Shown here: piece after piece, positions 36,715-46,500 of the stretch
How the letters are laid out: each line of letters begins with the position of its first letter
Position numbering within the stretch: position 1 is the stretch's first letter
Assembly: GCF_000689415.1 (NCBI RefSeq)
Contig: NZ_HG322950.1
Location: 5,587,501 to 5,651,500 of the forward strand
From: Pseudomonas knackmussii B13
GTDB lineage: Bacteria > Pseudomonadota > Gammaproteobacteria > Pseudomonadales > Pseudomonadaceae
Direction: 5' to 3'
DNA: 64,000 nt
Translations under genes and position numbers: made by a program
The notes under the pieces: generated by a model
The model's input: the letters and a program-made list of their open reading frames with translations, nothing else
Databases searched by the model: none
What the model was told of the DNA's origin: nothing

Positions 36715-37608
36715 TCAGGCGGTCACGCTGCGGGTCACCAGGTCGATGAAGCTGAGCGCTGCCGGCGCGCTTTCGTTGCGCCGTCGTACCAGCCAGACCG
36801 AGCTGCAGGCTCCGGGGTCGAGCAGGGTGCGGTACACCACGCCGTCGACCCGCGTGCGGCGGAACGAAGCCGGCAGCATGGAGACGCCCAGGCCTGCCGC
36901 GACCAGGCCGATGATGGTCATGGCCTCGCCCGCTTCCTGGGCGATGCGCGGGGTGAAGCCGGCCTGGCGGGCCAACGCCTGCAGCTGGTCGTAAAGACCG
37001 GTGCCGTAGCTGCGCGGGAAGAACACGAATGGTTCGTCGGCCAGTGCCTCCATCTTCAACCCTTCGACCGATTCGGCGGCCAGCGGATGGTCGGCGCGCA
37101 GGATGGCGACCAACGGCTCGCTGAACAGCTCCACCGCCTCCAGCGACTCGGGCAGTGCAAAAGAGCGGATCACCCCGACGTGCAGGCGCTCTTCGAGCAG
37201 CGCCTCGACGACCTGCCGGCTGCTCATCTCCTGCAGGTCCAGATGCACCTCCGGATAGGCCTGGCGGAAGGCATGGATGCTGCGCGGAATGGTCGAGGTG
37301 AAAGGCGCCGAGGCCGTGAAGCCGATGCGCAGTTCACCCAGTTCGCCCTGGTGCGCCCGCCGCGCCAGCAGGACCGCGCGATCGACCTGGGCGAGCACCT
37401 GCCGCGCCTCGTCGAGGAACAGCCGCCCGGCCTCGGTCAGCGCCACCCGACGATTGGTGCGCTCCAGCAGGCGCGCGCCAATCTCCTCTTCCAGCGCCTG
37501 GATCTGCTGGCTCAGCGGTGGCTGGGAGATGCCCAACGTCTCTGCCGCGCGGCCGAAGTGCAGTTCTTCCGCAACAGCAATGAAGTAACGCAGGTGACGC
37601 AGCTCCAT
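36715..37608 (-). CDS. LysR-family transcriptional regulator
   Basis: A 297-residue LysR regulator. The N-terminal winged helix-turn-helix MELRHLRYFIAVAEELHFGR with AAETLGISQPPLSQQIQALE is typical, followed by a periplasmic-binding-like effector domain (about 90-297). It diverges from an MFS transporter gene across 182 bases, the usual arrangement in which the regulator activates its neighbour in response to the transported compound. A possible LysR box is TATT-N6-AATA at 37655. The ligand is not predictable, though the BenM/CatR-like N-terminus would fit an aromatic or organic acid. Confidence 0.88.
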   Translation of the reverse strand: MELRHLRYFIAVAEELHFGRAAETLGISQPPLSQQIQALEEEIGARLLERTNRRVALTEAGRLFLDEARQVLAQVDRAVLLARRAHQGELGELRIGFTASAPFTSTIPRSIHAFRQAYPEVHLDLQEMSSRQVVEALLEERLHVGVIRSFALPESLEAVELFSEPLVAILRADHPLAAESVEGLKMEALADEPFVFFPRSYGTGLYDQLQALARQAGFTPRIAQEAGEAMTIIGLVAAGLGVSMLPASFRRTRVDGVVYRTLLDPGACSSVWLVRRRNESAPAALSFIDLVTRSVTA

Positions 37609-37654
37609 ACCCGCCTCTTTGATTCGAAATACATATCAAACGTGTCGAACAATA

Positions 37655-37668
37655 TATTGGAGATAATA
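37655..37668. promoter_or_regulatory. Candidate LysR box between lysR and the MFS gene
   Basis: TATT-GGAGAT-AATA is an interrupted palindrome of the T-N11-A class in the AT-rich part of the divergent space. A single weak site, so only tentative. Confidence 0.3.
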
Positions 37669-37790
37669 AATCCCTGTCCTTATCCTTGCCGCACAAGCCC
37701 AAGAACAACTTCCCCACTCTTTCTGCCAGCCGCCTGTGCAAGCGCTCTTCGCTCGCCCGCGGCGCATCCCATCCAGATTCGAGGTGAGTT

Positions 37791-39113
37791 GTGAGTCACT
37801 CCGCCCTGCGGGCTTCCGCGGAACCCGAGCCCGCCGTCATCAAGGCCGCCCAGGAGACCAACCGAGCGCTGTCCGGCGCCCTCGGCGAGATCGAAAACTA
37901 TATCGAGAAAGGCACCCCGGCCTTCCTGCGCACCTCGCTGGCGCTGTTCGCCGGCGGCTTCGCCACCTTCGCCCTGCTCTACTGCGTGCAACCGATGATG
38001 CCGGTGCTGTCGCAGACCTATTCCCTTACCGCTGCGCAGAGCAGCCTGGTGCTGTCCATCGCGACCATCATGATGGCCTGCGGGCTGCTGGTGACCGGGC
38101 CGATTTCCGACGCCATCGGCCGCAAGCCGATCATGGTCGCCTCGCTGATCCTCGCCGCCCTGTTCACCCTCGGCAGCGCGGTGATGCCCAGTTGGCATGG
38201 CGTGCTGGCCATGCGCGCACTGGTCGGGCTTTCGCTCAGCGGCCTGGCGGCGGTGGGCATGACCTACCTGAGCGAGGAAATCCATCCACAGCACCTCGGC
38301 TTGTCCATGGGGCTGTACATCAGCGGCAACGCCATTGGCGGCATGAGCGGCCGGCTGATCACCGGCGTGCTGGTGGACTTCGTCTCCTGGCATGCCGCCA
38401 TCGGCATCCTCGGCGCACTCGCGCTGGTCGCCGCCCTGGTGTTCTGGCGCATCCTCCCGGAGTCGCGCAATTTTCGCCCGACCCAGCTGAACGTGCGGCA
38501 ATTGGCCGACGGCTTCGCCTCGCACCTGCGCGATGCCGGCCTGCCCTGGCTGTTCCTCGAGGCCTTCCTGCTGATGGGCGCCTTCGTCACCCTGTTCAAC
38601 TACATCGGCTACCGCCTGCTGGCCGATCCGTACCACCTCAGCCAGTCCGTGGTCGGAGTGCTTTCGCTGGTATACCTGGTCGGCATCTACAGCTCCGCCT
38701 GGGTCGGCTCGCTGGCTGACCGACTCGGTCGGCGCAAGGTGCTGTGGGCGGTGATAGTGCTGATGCTCAGCGGCCTGCTGCTGACTTTCGCCAGCCCGCT
38801 GCCGCTGATCGTCGCCGGCATGCTGCTGTTCACCTTCGGCTTCTTCGCCGCGCATTCGGTGGCCAGCAGCTGGATCGGCCGCCGCGCGCTCAAGGCCAAG
38901 GGCCAGGCCTCGTCGATCTACCTGTTCTGCTACTACCTGGGCTCCAGCGTGGCGGGCACCACCGGCGGGGTCTTCTGGCACCACTTCGGCTGGACCGGCG
39001 TTGGCCTGTTCATCGCCGCCCTGTTGGTCGCCGCCGTGCTGGTTGCCCTGCATTTGGCACGCCTTGCAGTGTTACCGCGCAGCATTCCCGCACCGAGCGC
39101 GACACGCGCATGA
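37791..39113 (+). CDS. MFS transporter
   Basis: A 440-residue major-facilitator permease with 12 predicted helices after an N-terminal cytoplasmic stretch of about 45 residues. The loop 2-3 signature is GPISDAIGRKPIMVASL and its second-half counterpart is GSLADRLGRRKVLWAV. The closest type is the YnfM-like drug/organic acid group (MFS with sequential MPVLSQTYSLTAAQSSLVLS). The start is GTG at 37791 following GAGGTGAGTT. It is divergent from a LysR gene and followed by a terminator. The substrate is unknown. Confidence 0.88.
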   Translation: MSHSALRASAEPEPAVIKAAQETNRALSGALGEIENYIEKGTPAFLRTSLALFAGGFATFALLYCVQPMMPVLSQTYSLTAAQSSLVLSIATIMMACGLLVTGPISDAIGRKPIMVASLILAALFTLGSAVMPSWHGVLAMRALVGLSLSGLAAVGMTYLSEEIHPQHLGLSMGLYISGNAIGGMSGRLITGVLVDFVSWHAAIGILGALALVAALVFWRILPESRNFRPTQLNVRQLADGFASHLRDAGLPWLFLEAFLLMGAFVTLFNYIGYRLLADPYHLSQSVVGVLSLVYLVGIYSSAWVGSLADRLGRRKVLWAVIVLMLSGLLLTFASPLPLIVAGMLLFTFGFFAAHSVASSWIGRRALKAKGQASSIYLFCYYLGSSVAGTTGGVFWHHFGWTGVGLFIAALLVAAVLVALHLARLAVLPRSIPAPSATRA

Positions 39114-39192
39114 GTAGTTTCTACACACCACATACCAAAGACGTCGGCGACTGATACGCCATCGTCGCCGACGGATATGCCTGAAATGCCAC

Positions 39193-39228
39193 CACAACGC
39201 CCGCGCCAGCGGGCGTTGTGCGGTTTTT
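39193..39228 (+). terminator. Terminator after the MFS gene
   Basis: A perfect 12-bp stem starting CACAACGCCCGC with loop GCCA, followed by CGGTTTTT. Confidence 0.93.
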
Positions 39229-39246
39229 ACCCACGCAACAGCTTTC

Positions 39247-39262
39247 TACGACCAAAGTCGTA
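39247..39262. promoter_or_regulatory. Palindrome TACGAC-N4-GTCGTA upstream of gabP
   Basis: A perfect 6-4-6 inverted repeat, TACGAC-CAAA-GTCGTA, nine bases before a sigma-54-like promoter. A likely site for a response regulator or other activator of the permease gene; the protein is not identified. Confidence 0.55.
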
Positions 39263-39270
39263 ACAGAATG

Positions 39271-39285
39271 TGGCGCGCATCTTGC
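39271..39285 (+). promoter_or_regulatory. Probable sigma-54 promoter of gabP
   Basis: TGGCGCG-CATC-TTGC matches TGGCACG-N4-TTGC with one mismatch, and the GG and GC doublets are exactly 10 bases apart. Transcription would start near 39297, about 78 bases before the gene. Confidence 0.65.
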
Positions 39286-39374
39286 GTTCACGTCCCCCGC
39301 TTAATTCGCTGGATTCTCAAGACAGCCTCGGCTGCGCAGGACGCAATTCCCTTCCTTTTCGCTGTAGGTAATTC

Positions 39375-40769
39375 ATGAGCAGTACCCCTTCCGCCGGTCT
39401 GGCCCAAGGCCTGAAAAACCGTCACGTCACCATGTTGTCCATCGCCGGGGCCATTGGCGCCGGCCTGTTCGTCGGCTCCGGCCACGCCATTGCCGAAGCC
39501 GGCCCCGCCGTCATGGTGTCCTACCTGGTCGCCGGTCTGCTGGTGGTCCTGGTGATGCGCATGCTCGCCGAAATGGCTGTCGCCCAACCCGACAGCGGCT
39601 CCTTCTCCACCTACGCCGACCGCGCCATCGGCCACTGGGCCGGTTTCACCATCGGCTGGCTGTACTGGTGGTTCTGGGTCCTGGTGATCCCGCTGGAAGC
39701 CAACGCAGCAGCAGCCATCATCCACGCCTGGATTCCCGGCGCGCCGATCTGGATCCTGGCCTTCCTCATCACCAGCGCCCTGACCGTCACCAACCTGTTC
39801 AGCGTGAAGAACTACGGTGAGTTCGAGTTCTGGCTGGCGCTGATCAAGGTCAGCGCGATCATCGCCTTCCTGATCCTCGGCTGCGCCGCCATTTTCGGCG
39901 TCTCGCTGAACCCGGAAGTCAGCGGCATCAGCCACCTCTATGCCGACGGCGGCTTCATGCCCAAGGGCTGGGGCGCCGTGCTGGCTGCCCTGCTGACCAC
40001 CATGTTCTCCTTCATGGGCTCGGAAATCGTCACCATCGCCGCCACCGAGTCGAAGGACCCGGCGCAGCAGATCACCCGCGCCACCAACTCGGTGATCTGG
40101 CGTATCGCCCTGTTCTACCTGCTGTCGATCCTGATCGTGGTCTGCCTGGTGCCGTGGAACGACCCGCGCCTGGTGAGCATGGGCTCCTACCAGACCGTGC
40201 TGAACCAGCTGAACGTCCCGTACGCCAAGCTGATCGTCGACATCATCGTCCTGGTTTCGGTGACCAGCTGCCTGAACTCGGCGCTCTACACCGCCTCGCG
40301 CATGATGTATTCGCTGAGCAAGCGCGGCGACGCCCCGCGCATCGCCCAGGTGACCAGCGTCAGCCGCACCCCGGTGTACGCCGTGCTGCTGTCCACCGCC
40401 ATGGCTTTCGCCTGCACCTTCGCCAACTACCTGGCCCCGGCCGCGGTATTCGACTTCCTGCTGGCCAGCTCCGGCGCCATCGCCCTGCTGGTGTACCTGG
40501 TAATCGCGATGTCGCAGCTGCGCATGCGCAAGAAGCTGCTCGCCCAGGGCCACCAGCTGAAGCTGAAGATGTGGCTGTTCCCCTGGCTGACCTGGGCGGT
40601 GATCGTGTTCATCGTCGCCGCCCTGGTGATCATGCTGATCATGCCGGACCACCGCATGGAAGTGGTCGCCACCACTCTGCTGAGCATCGTGGTCGTCTGC
40701 TCCGGCCTGCTGGTCTCGAACCGCCGCAAGGCCCAGCGCGCCAATGGCCTGGTTGCCGACGCCGCCTAA
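39375..40769 (+). CDS. gabP: GABA/amino-acid permease (APC superfamily)
   Basis: A 464-residue amino acid/proton symporter with 12 helices. It is closely similar along its whole length to E. coli GabP: LKNRHVTMLSIAGAIGAGLF, MRMLAEMAVAQPDSGSFSTY, IGWLYWWFWVLVIPLEANA, SVKNYGEFEFWLALIKV and SVTSCLNSALYTASRM. 4-aminobutyrate or a related omega-amino acid is the likely substrate, but paralogues in Pseudomonas take other substrates. No metabolic genes accompany it. The upstream region has a sigma-54-like promoter and a palindrome, which would fit nitrogen or carbon control. The ribosome binding site is weak. A C-rich terminator follows. Confidence 0.88.
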   Translation: MSSTPSAGLAQGLKNRHVTMLSIAGAIGAGLFVGSGHAIAEAGPAVMVSYLVAGLLVVLVMRMLAEMAVAQPDSGSFSTYADRAIGHWAGFTIGWLYWWFWVLVIPLEANAAAAIIHAWIPGAPIWILAFLITSALTVTNLFSVKNYGEFEFWLALIKVSAIIAFLILGCAAIFGVSLNPEVSGISHLYADGGFMPKGWGAVLAALLTTMFSFMGSEIVTIAATESKDPAQQITRATNSVIWRIALFYLLSILIVVCLVPWNDPRLVSMGSYQTVLNQLNVPYAKLIVDIIVLVSVTSCLNSALYTASRMMYSLSKRGDAPRIAQVTSVSRTPVYAVLLSTAMAFACTFANYLAPAAVFDFLLASSGAIALLVYLVIAMSQLRMRKKLLAQGHQLKLKMWLFPWLTWAVIVFIVAALVIMLIMPDHRMEVVATTLLSIVVVCSGLLVSNRRKAQRANGLVADAA

Positions 40770-40787
40770 GCGTTCGCACCGGACATG

Positions 40788-40816
40788 AAAAAAACCCCCC
40801 CCCCCCGGGGCTTTTT
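40788..40816 (+). terminator. Terminator after gabP with a 12-base C run
   Basis: Seven A, twelve C, four G, then C and five T. The A and T tracts pair, as in a bidirectional terminator for the convergent gabP and hemE genes, but the C run is three times longer than the G run, so the stem cannot form fully. Confidence 0.7.
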
Positions 40817-40837
40817 CGTTTGGGAGGGATTGCCCTC

Positions 40838-40905
40838 GTAGGAGCGGACCTTGTCCGCGAAAACCGAACCCACCAGCGCGATTCGCGGATGAGATCCGCT
40901 CCTAC
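40838..40905. repeat. REP palindrome pair between gabP and hemE
   Basis: Inverted REP-like units at about 40838-40861 and 40882-40905 share the flanks GTAGGAGCG and CGCTCCTAC. Their inner sequence (GACCTTGTCCGC) is a different subtype from the other three copies. It lies at a convergent gene end, a common REP location. Confidence 0.85.
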
Positions 40906-40930
40906 AGGAGCGGCGCTACGCCACAATCCC

Positions 40931-41995
40931 TCAGTGATACTGCGCCGACAGCTCGTGCACCGCCTCGAAGAAGGCGCCGGCATGGGCCGGATTGACCTCC
41001 GGCGTGATGCCGTGGCCAAGGTTGAACACGTGCCCAGTGCCATTGCCGTAGGCGGCGAGGATGCGCGCCACCTCGGTGCGGATCGCTGCCGGGTTGGCGT
41101 AGAGCACCGACGGGTCCATGTTGCCCTGCAGGGCGACCTTGTCGCCGACGCGGGCGCGGGCGCTGCCGATGTCGCAGGTCCAGTCCAGGCCCAGCACTTC
41201 GGCGCCGGTCTCGGCCATCGACTCCAGCCACAGGCCGCCACCCTTGGTGAACAGGATCACCGGTACGCGGCGACCGTCGTGCTCGCGGATCAGGCCGTCG
41301 ACGATCTTCTTCATGTAGGCCAGTGAGAACTCCTGGTAGGCCGCGGACGACAGGCTGCCACCCCAGGAATCGAAGATCTGCACGGCCTGGGCGCCGGCGC
41401 GAATCTGCCCGTTGAGGTAGCTGGTCACCGACTGCGCCAGCTTGTCGAGCAGCGCATGCATGGCCTGCGGATTGTCGTAGAGCATCGCCTTGGACTTGCG
41501 GAAGTCCTTGCTGGAGCCGCCCTCGACCATGTAGGTGGCGAGCGTCCAGGGGCTGCCGGAGAAGCCGATCAGCGGCACGCGGCCGTTCAGCTCGCGGCGA
41601 ATGGTGCGCACGGCATCCATCACGTAGCCCAGGTCCTTCTCCGGATCGGGGATCGGCAGCGCCTCGATGTCGGCCAGGCTGGAGACGACCTTCTTGAAGC
41701 GCGGACCTTCGCCGCTCTCGAAGTACAGGCCCTGGCCCATGGCGTCGGGGATGGTGAGGATGTCGGAGAAGAGGATCGCGGCGTCCAGCTGCGGATAACG
41801 ATCCAGCGGCTGCAGGGTGACCTCGCAAGCCAGCTGCGGATTCATGCACAGGCTCATGAAGTCGCCGGCCTTGGCGCGGGTGGCGCGGTATTCCGGCAGG
41901 TAGCGGCCGGCCTGGCGCATCATCCACACCGGGGTGACGTCGACGGGCTGCTTGAGCAGGGCACGGAGGAAGCGATCGTTCTTCAGGGCGGTCAT
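40931..41995 (-). CDS. hemE: Uroporphyrinogen decarboxylase
   Basis: A 354-residue enzyme that removes four carboxyl groups from uroporphyrinogen III to make coproporphyrinogen III in heme synthesis. Signatures are MMRQAGRYLPEYR near residue 25, FSDILTIPDAMG with the catalytic Asp, GFSGSPWTLATYM and NLGHGITPEV near the C-terminus. ATG at 41995 gives the standard length. It is separated from gltD by a terminator hairpin and probably has its own promoter. The gene is complete. Confidence 0.96.
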   Translation of the reverse strand: MTALKNDRFLRALLKQPVDVTPVWMMRQAGRYLPEYRATRAKAGDFMSLCMNPQLACEVTLQPLDRYPQLDAAILFSDILTIPDAMGQGLYFESGEGPRFKKVVSSLADIEALPIPDPEKDLGYVMDAVRTIRRELNGRVPLIGFSGSPWTLATYMVEGGSSKDFRKSKAMLYDNPQAMHALLDKLAQSVTSYLNGQIRAGAQAVQIFDSWGGSLSSAAYQEFSLAYMKKIVDGLIREHDGRRVPVILFTKGGGLWLESMAETGAEVLGLDWTCDIGSARARVGDKVALQGNMDPSVLYANPAAIRTEVARILAAYGNGTGHVFNLGHGITPEVNPAHAGAFFEAVHELSAQYH

Positions 41996-42042
41996 GGCGG
42001 CATCCGGCAGAAAAGTGCCGGCATTTTCGCAAAGCCCAAAGC

Positions 42043-42070
42043 AAAAGGCACGGCGGGTGCCGTGCCTTTT
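42043..42070 (-). terminator. Terminator between gltD and hemE
   Basis: A perfect 12-bp stem AAAAGGCACGGC with loop GGGT. On the minus strand it lies 37 bases after the gltD stop, with the terminal TTTT inside the stem end. Confidence 0.85.
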
Positions 42071-42106
42071 GTCATTCGCGGCAGAATGCCGCAGCCGTGG
42101 GCGCGA

Positions 42107-43525
42107 TTACACGCCCAGGTAGTCCAGGATGCCTTCGGCAGCCGTGCGGCCCTCGAAGATCGCAGTCACCACCAGGTCGGAACCACGGACCATGTCGCCA
42201 CCGGCGAAGATCTTCGGGTTGCTGGTCTGGTGCTTGAACTGCGCGGCGGCCGGGGCGATGACGCGGCCCTGGCTGTCGATTTCCACCTGGTGCTGGTCGA
42301 ACCACGGTGCCGGGCTCGGACGGAAACCGAAGGCGATCAGCACGGCTTCCGCCGGGATGATTTCCTCGGAGCCCGGGATCGGCTCGGGGCTGCGACGGCC
42401 GCGGGCGTCCGGCTCGCCGAGACGGGTCTCGACCACCTTCACGCCTTCCACCTTGTCTTCACCGACGATGGCGATGGGCTGGCGGTTGAAGAGGAACTTC
42501 ACGCCCTCTTCCTTGGCGTTCTTCACCTCTTTGCGCGAGCCGGGCATGTTCTCTTCGTCACGGCGGTAGGCACAGGTAACGGCCTTGGCGCCCTGGCGGA
42601 TAGAGGTGCGGTTGCAGTCCATCGCGGTGTCGCCACCACCCAGGACCACCACGCGCTTGCCCTTCATGTCGATGAAGTCTTCCGGCGACTTCTCGAAGCC
42701 CAGGTTGCGGTTCACGTTGGCGATCAGGAAGTCCAGCGCGTCGGTCACGCCGGGCAGGTCCTCGCCGGGGAAGCCGCCTTTCATGTAGGTGTAGGTGCCC
42801 ATGCCCATGAAGACTGCGTCGTACTCGTCGAGCAGTTGCTGCATGGTCACGTCCTTGCCGATCTCGGTGTTCAGGCGGAACTCGATGCCCATGCCGGTGA
42901 AGACTTCGCGGCGACGGCTCATCACCTGCTTCTCGAGCTTGAACTCGGGGATGCCGAAGGTCAGCAGGCCACCGATTTCCGGGTTCTTGTCGAACACCAC
43001 CGGAGTCACGCCGTTGCGCACCAGCACGTCGGCGCAGCCCAGGCCGGCCGGACCGGCACCGATCACGGCAACGCGCTTGCCGGTCGGCTTGACCTTGGAC
43101 ATGTCCGGGCGCCAGCCCATGGCGAAGGCGGTGTCGGTGATGTACTTCTCCACCGAGCCGATGGTCACCGCGCCGAAGCCGTCGTTCAGGGTGCAGGCGC
43201 CTTCGCAGAGGCGATCCTGCGGGCACACCCGGCCGCAGACTTCCGGCAGGGTGTTGGTCTGGTGCGACAGCTCGGCGGCGGCCAGGATGTTGCCTTCGGA
43301 GACCAGCTTCAGCCAGTTGGGGATGAAGTTGTGCACCGGGCACTTCCACTCGCAGTACGGGTTGCCGCAACCCAGGCAGCGATGCGCCTGGTCAGCCGCC
43401 TGCTGCGGCTTGAACAGGTCGTAGATCTCCACGAACTCGCGCTTGCGTTGGCGCAGGAGCTTCTTCTTCGGATCCTTGCGCCCGACTTCGATGAACTGGA
43501 AGTCGTTATTCAGACGTTCAGACAT
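42107..43525 (-). CDS. gltD: Glutamate synthase small subunit
   Basis: A 472-residue flavoprotein that takes electrons from NADPH and passes them to GltB through Fe-S clusters. The N-terminal cysteine motifs CLGCGNPYCEWKCPVHN and CGRVCPQDRLCEGAC bind two [4Fe-4S] clusters. FAD binding is at GKRVAVIGAGPAGLGCADVL and NADPH binding at KRVVVLGGGDTAMDC. I chose ATG 43525 because AGAGG lies 8 bases upstream; an in-frame GTG at 43552 just after the gltB stop is less likely. It is 27 bases after gltB. Confidence 0.95.
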   Translation of the reverse strand: MSERLNNDFQFIEVGRKDPKKKLLRQRKREFVEIYDLFKPQQAADQAHRCLGCGNPYCEWKCPVHNFIPNWLKLVSEGNILAAAELSHQTNTLPEVCGRVCPQDRLCEGACTLNDGFGAVTIGSVEKYITDTAFAMGWRPDMSKVKPTGKRVAVIGAGPAGLGCADVLVRNGVTPVVFDKNPEIGGLLTFGIPEFKLEKQVMSRRREVFTGMGIEFRLNTEIGKDVTMQQLLDEYDAVFMGMGTYTYMKGGFPGEDLPGVTDALDFLIANVNRNLGFEKSPEDFIDMKGKRVVVLGGGDTAMDCNRTSIRQGAKAVTCAYRRDEENMPGSRKEVKNAKEEGVKFLFNRQPIAIVGEDKVEGVKVVETRLGEPDARGRRSPEPIPGSEEIIPAEAVLIAFGFRPSPAPWFDQHQVEIDSQGRVIAPAAAQFKHQTSNPKIFAGGDMVRGSDLVVTAIFEGRTAAEGILDYLGV

Positions 43526-43552
43526 TTCAAGACCTCTTTCGACTTCAGGCAC

Positions 43553-46500
43553 TTATTGCGGGTTGGCACGGGTGCTGGTCAGCAGGGAGCCGAGGCTCGC
43601 TGCCTTGGGTTTGACCAGCCAGAAGCGACGCAGGTAGTCGTCGAGGTTTTCCAGCAGGTTCGCACCCCACTCGCTCGCCGTTTCCGCAACATATTCCACC
43701 AGGACCTTGCGCAGGTGACTGCGGTAGGCCTCCATCGCTTCACCGCTGATCCGCTGGATTTCCACCAGCTCATGGTTCACGCGGTCGACGAAGGTGTTGT
43801 CCATGTCGAGGACGTAGGCGAAGCCACCGGTCATGCCGGAGCCGAAGTTGTAGCCGGTCTTGCCCAGTACGCAGACGAAACCGCCGGTCATGTATTCGCA
43901 GCAGTGGTCGCCAGTGCCTTCCACGACCGCGTGAGCACCGGAGTTACGCACGCCGAAACGCTCGCCCGCGGTGCCGGCGGCGAACAGCTTGCCGCCAGTG
44001 GCGCCGTACAGGCAGGTGTTGCCGACGATGGCCGACTCCTGGGTCTTGAACGGGCTGCCCTTGGGCGGGGTGACGACCAGCTTGCCGCCGGTCATGCCCT
44101 TGCCCACGTAGTCGTTGGCGTCGCCTTCCAGGTACAGGTTCAGGCCGCCGGCGTTCCACACGCCGAAGCTCTGACCCGCGGTGCCCTTGAAGCGGAAGGT
44201 GATCGGCGACTTGGCCATGCCCTGGTTGCCGTGGCGCTTGGCGATTTCGCCGGACACGCGGGCACCGATGGAACGGTCGCAGTTGCAGATGTCCAGCTCG
44301 AACTCGCCGCCGGTGGCGCCTTCGATGGCCGAACGCGCCAGGTCGATCATTTTCTCGGCCAGCAGGCCCTGGTCGAACGGCGGGTTCTTCTCGACTTCGC
44401 AGAACTGCGGCTTCTCGGCCGGAATCAGGTCGCTGCCCAGCAGCGGAGTCAGGTCGAGGTTGCCCTGCTTGGCGGTTTCACCCGGCAGGACTTCCAGCAG
44501 GTCGGTGCGACCGATCAGCTCGGCGAGGCTGCGCACGCCCAGCTTGGCCAGCCATTCGCGGGTCTCGCTGGCGATGAAGGTGAAGAAGTTCGTCACCATC
44601 TCGACCGTGCCGATGAAGTGGTCCTTGCGCAGCTTGTCATTCTGGGTGGCTACGCCGGTGGCGCAGTTGTTCAGGTGGCAGATGCGCAGGTACTTGCAGC
44701 CCAGGGCGATCATCGGCGCGGTGCCGAAGCCGAAGCTCTCGGCGCCGAGGATGGCCGCCTTGATCACGTCCAGGCCGGTCTTCAGGCCGCCGTCAGTCTG
44801 CACGCGGACCTTGCCGCGCAGGTCGTTGCCGCGCAGGGTCTGGTGCGCTTCGGCGAGGCCCAGCTCCCACGGGCTACCGGCGTACTTGATGGAGGTGATC
44901 GGCGATGCGCCGGTACCGCCGTCGTAGCCGGAGATGGTGATCAGGTCGGCGTAAGCCTTGGCCACGCCGGCGGCGATTGTGCCGACGCCAGGCTCGGACA
45001 CGAGCTTCACCGAAACCAGCGCCTGCGGGTTGACCTGCTTGAGGTCGAAGATCAGCTGGGCGAGGTCTTCGATGGAGTAGATGTCGTGGTGCGGCGGCGG
45101 CGAAATCAGCGTCACACCCGGCACCGCGTAGCGCAGGCGAGCGATCAGGCCGTTGACCTTGCCCCCCGGCAGCTGGCCGCCCTCGCCGGGCTTGGCGCCC
45201 TGGGCCACCTTGATCTGCAGGACCTCGGCGTTGACCAGGTATTCCGGGGTCACGCCGAAGCGGCCGGTGGCCACCTGCTTGATCTTCGAGCTTTTCAGCG
45301 TGCCGTAGCGCGCCGGGTCCTCGCCGCCCTCACCGGAGTTGGAGCGACCACCCAGGCGGTTCATCGCCTCGGCCAGGGCCTCGTGGGCTTCCGGCGACAG
45401 CGCGCCAAGGGAAATGCCGGCGGCATCGAAGCGCTTGAAGATGGACTCCAGCGGCTCGATCTCGTCGAGGCTCAGCGGCTGCGCGGCGGTCTTCACCTTC
45501 AGCAGGTCGCGGATCATCGACACCGGACGCTTGTCCACCAGCGCGGTGTATTCCTTGAACTTCTCGTAGTCACCTTGCTGCACGGCGGCCTGCAGGGTGT
45601 TCACCACGTCCGGGTTGTAGGCGTGGTACTCGCCACCGTAGACGAACTTCAGCAGGCCACCCTGCTGGATGGTCTTGCGGTTGTTCCAGGCTTCGCCGGC
45701 GAGCAGCTTCTGCTCGTTCTCGATGTCGAGGAAGCGCGCGCCCTGGATGCGGCTCGGCACGCCCGGGAAGCACAGGTCGGTGACTTCGTCGGCCAGGCCA
45801 ATGGCTTCGAACAGCTGGGCGCCACGGTAGGAGGCGATGGTGGAGATGCCCATCTTCGACAGGATCTTCATCAGGCCCTTGGAGATGCCCTTGCGGTAGT
45901 ACTTGAACACCTCGTAGAGGTCGCCCAGCACTTCGCCGGTACGGATCAGGTCGGCCAGCACCTCGTAGGCGAGGAACGGGTAGACCGCGGACGCACCGAA
46001 GCCGACCAGCACCGCAAAGTGGTGCGGGTCACGGGCGGTGGCGGTTTCCACCAGGATGTTGGAATCGCAGCGCAGGCCGGTCTGCACCAGGCGGTGGTGT
46101 ACGGCGCCGACAGCCAGGGCCGCATGCACCGGCAGCTTGCCGGGGGCGATGTGGCGGTCGGAGAGCACCAGCAACACCTTGCCGGCGCGCACGGCCTCCT
46201 CGGCCTGGTCGGCGATGTTGCGCACCGCCGCTTCGAGGCCGACGGACTCGTCGTAGTTCAGGTCGATGTGGTGACGATCGAAGCCCGGACGATCCAGGTT
46301 CATCAGGCTGCGCCACTTCGCCGGGGAGATCACCGGGGTGGTCAGGATCGCCTGGTTGGCGTGGTGCGCCGACTCTTCGAAGATGTTCTGCTCGACGCCC
46401 AGGCAGGTTTCCAGGGACATCACGATCGCTTCGCGCAGCGGGTCGATCGGCGGGTTGGTCACCTGCGCGAAGACCTGGCGGAAGTAGTCGTAAGGCGAAC

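Noticed and set aside
39110..39154. A 14-residue frame (MSSFYTPHTKDVGD) that overlaps the MFS stop as ATGA
   Set aside because: Coupling geometry is suggestive, but there is no other support and it is too short to tell from chance.
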